Positions 5,373-5,752 of a stretch of 5,752 nt of DNA are shown here, piece by piece. Each line of letters starts with the position of its first letter. The first letter of the stretch is position 1. The notes below the pieces were generated by a model that was not told the DNA's origin, did not search any database, and saw only the letters and a program-made list of their open reading frames with translations. Position numbers and translations under genes: made by a program. The stretch is from Humisphaera sp. (lineage in GTDB: Bacteria > Planctomycetota > Phycisphaerae > Tepidisphaerales > Tepidisphaeraceae): contig JANXVV010000288.1 in assembly GCA_025351525.1 (NCBI GenBank), positions 1-5,752 of the forward strand. The letters run 5' to 3'.

Positions 5373-5752
5373 TCACGGCTCGCGTAAAGGAGGAAGAGTT
5401 TCCGACAGACGGCTGACCACCGCCATCAATCGGCGCTGTTGTGCGGGCAGGATGTTCGCCCCACCGTATCGGACGCGGTAGAAAATCCGGGTGAGGCGTT
5501 CGATCTTGTCATAGGCATCTGTAGGTAGATAGGTCAGCGTCTGCATGAATTCGCGCGGGGTGAGATGCCGGGGACGATAGATCCGCCTTCGTCCGAGCAC
5601 TTCCACCATCTCTTCATAGAAACCCAGTTGCTTCGCCAGACGAATTTGTTCAGTCATCGGCAGTGCGTTCAAACCGATCTTACTGGCACGGCGGCGAATG
5701 CGATATCGCCCGAGGATATACCAGGCAATGATCCCGAACATGATCAAAAGCA
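5373..5752 (-). CDS. C-terminal part of a membrane protein with a DUF4129-like tail (partial, N-terminus beyond right edge)
   Basis: The frame is open from the right edge to a TGA at 5373-5375, leaving the last 125 residues. It begins with a hydrophobic segment (L-L-I-M-F-G-I-I-A-W-Y-I-L-G) followed by basic R-Y-R-I-R-R-R, which reads as a transmembrane helix with a cytoplasmic C-terminal side. A soluble, mainly helical region of about 105 residues follows. It contains R-R-R-I-Y-R-P-R-H-L-T-P-R-E-F, then L-P-T-D-A-Y and L-T-R-I-F-Y-R-V-R-Y-G-G. The order (helix, basic stretch, T-P-x-E-F, then F-Y-x-V-R-Y-G) resembles the DUF4129 tail found behind transglutaminase-like (TgpA/DUF3488-type) membrane proteins, which is the basis of the call. 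The transglutaminase core, if present, is outside the window, so no catalytic residue can be inspected. The true start is not visible; in-frame TTG and ATG codons near 5747 and 5741 are internal to the helix. It is read in the same direction as cinA, 160 bp upstream. Confidence 0.7.
   Translation of the reverse strand, partial: LLIMFGIIAWYILGRYRIRRRASKIGLNALPMTEQIRLAKQLGFYEEMVEVLGRRRIYRPRHLTPREFMQTLTYLPTDAYDKIERLTRIFYRVRYGGANILPAQQRRLMAVVSRLSETLPPLREP

Noticed and set aside
5385..5392. Plus-strand TAAAGGAGG, a perfect Shine-Dalgarno-like sequence
   Set aside because: It lies within the minus-strand DUF4129-like coding sequence and no ATG/GTG-started plausible gene follows at a suitable distance.

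Overview
The window reads like an ordinary chromosomal segment of a GC-rich Gram-negative-type bacterium. My best guess is a member of the Planctomycetota (PVC group), possibly Phycisphaerae. The guess rests on the dense intergenic hairpin repeats (GGGCTTCCAGCCC and GGGCGTCCCGCCC types), the weak Shine-Dalgarno signals before several starts, the F-M-N-x-P-T-P-T-D variant of YbeY, and the transglutaminase/DUF4129-like tail at the right edge. No rRNA or other marker gene is present, so the assignment is an inference.

Layout from left to right: (1) 1-612, minus strand, is the N-terminal half of a glycolate-oxidase-type iron-sulfur subunit (GlcF) with two CxxCxxCxxxCP clusters, running off the left edge. 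(2) 613-864 is a gap holding a 106-bp paired-hairpin repeat. (3) 865-1632, minus strand, is a short-chain dehydrogenase/reductase (SDR) whose catalytic Tyr position is Val. (4) 1633-1859 is a divergent promoter region holding a second, shorter paired-hairpin repeat. (5) 1860-2366 and 2363-3640, plus strand, form a two-gene unit overlapping by 4 bp: the rRNA-maturation endonuclease YbeY and a full-length HlyC/CorC membrane protein (DUF21 + CBS pair + CorC_HlyC domain). (6) 3641-3937 is a convergent gap with a short 8-bp tandem repeat and a second copy of the 106-bp repeat. (7) 3938-5212, minus strand, is a full-length CinA (MoCF-like domain + NMN deamidase domain). (8) 5213-5372 is a gap with another, unrelated imperfect palindrome. 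(9) 5373-5752, minus strand, is the C-terminal end of a membrane protein with a DUF4129-like tail.

The genes are housekeeping or metabolic: RNA maturation, divalent-cation/CBS membrane protein, NAD salvage by CinA, glycolate oxidation. Apart from ybeY-corC they do not form one pathway. I found no defence system, phage, insertion-sequence transposase, CRISPR array, tRNA or rRNA.

The most interesting content is the repeat population. Every intergenic gap holds at least one palindromic element. The two 106-bp copies lie in opposite orientation yet share a 60-bp spacer of identical length at about 65% identity. The two hairpin classes differ by a compensatory base-pair change. One hairpin of the shorter class lies in frame inside glcF. 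These look like REPIN-type elements (paired inverted REP hairpins), presumably mobilised in trans by a transposase encoded elsewhere.
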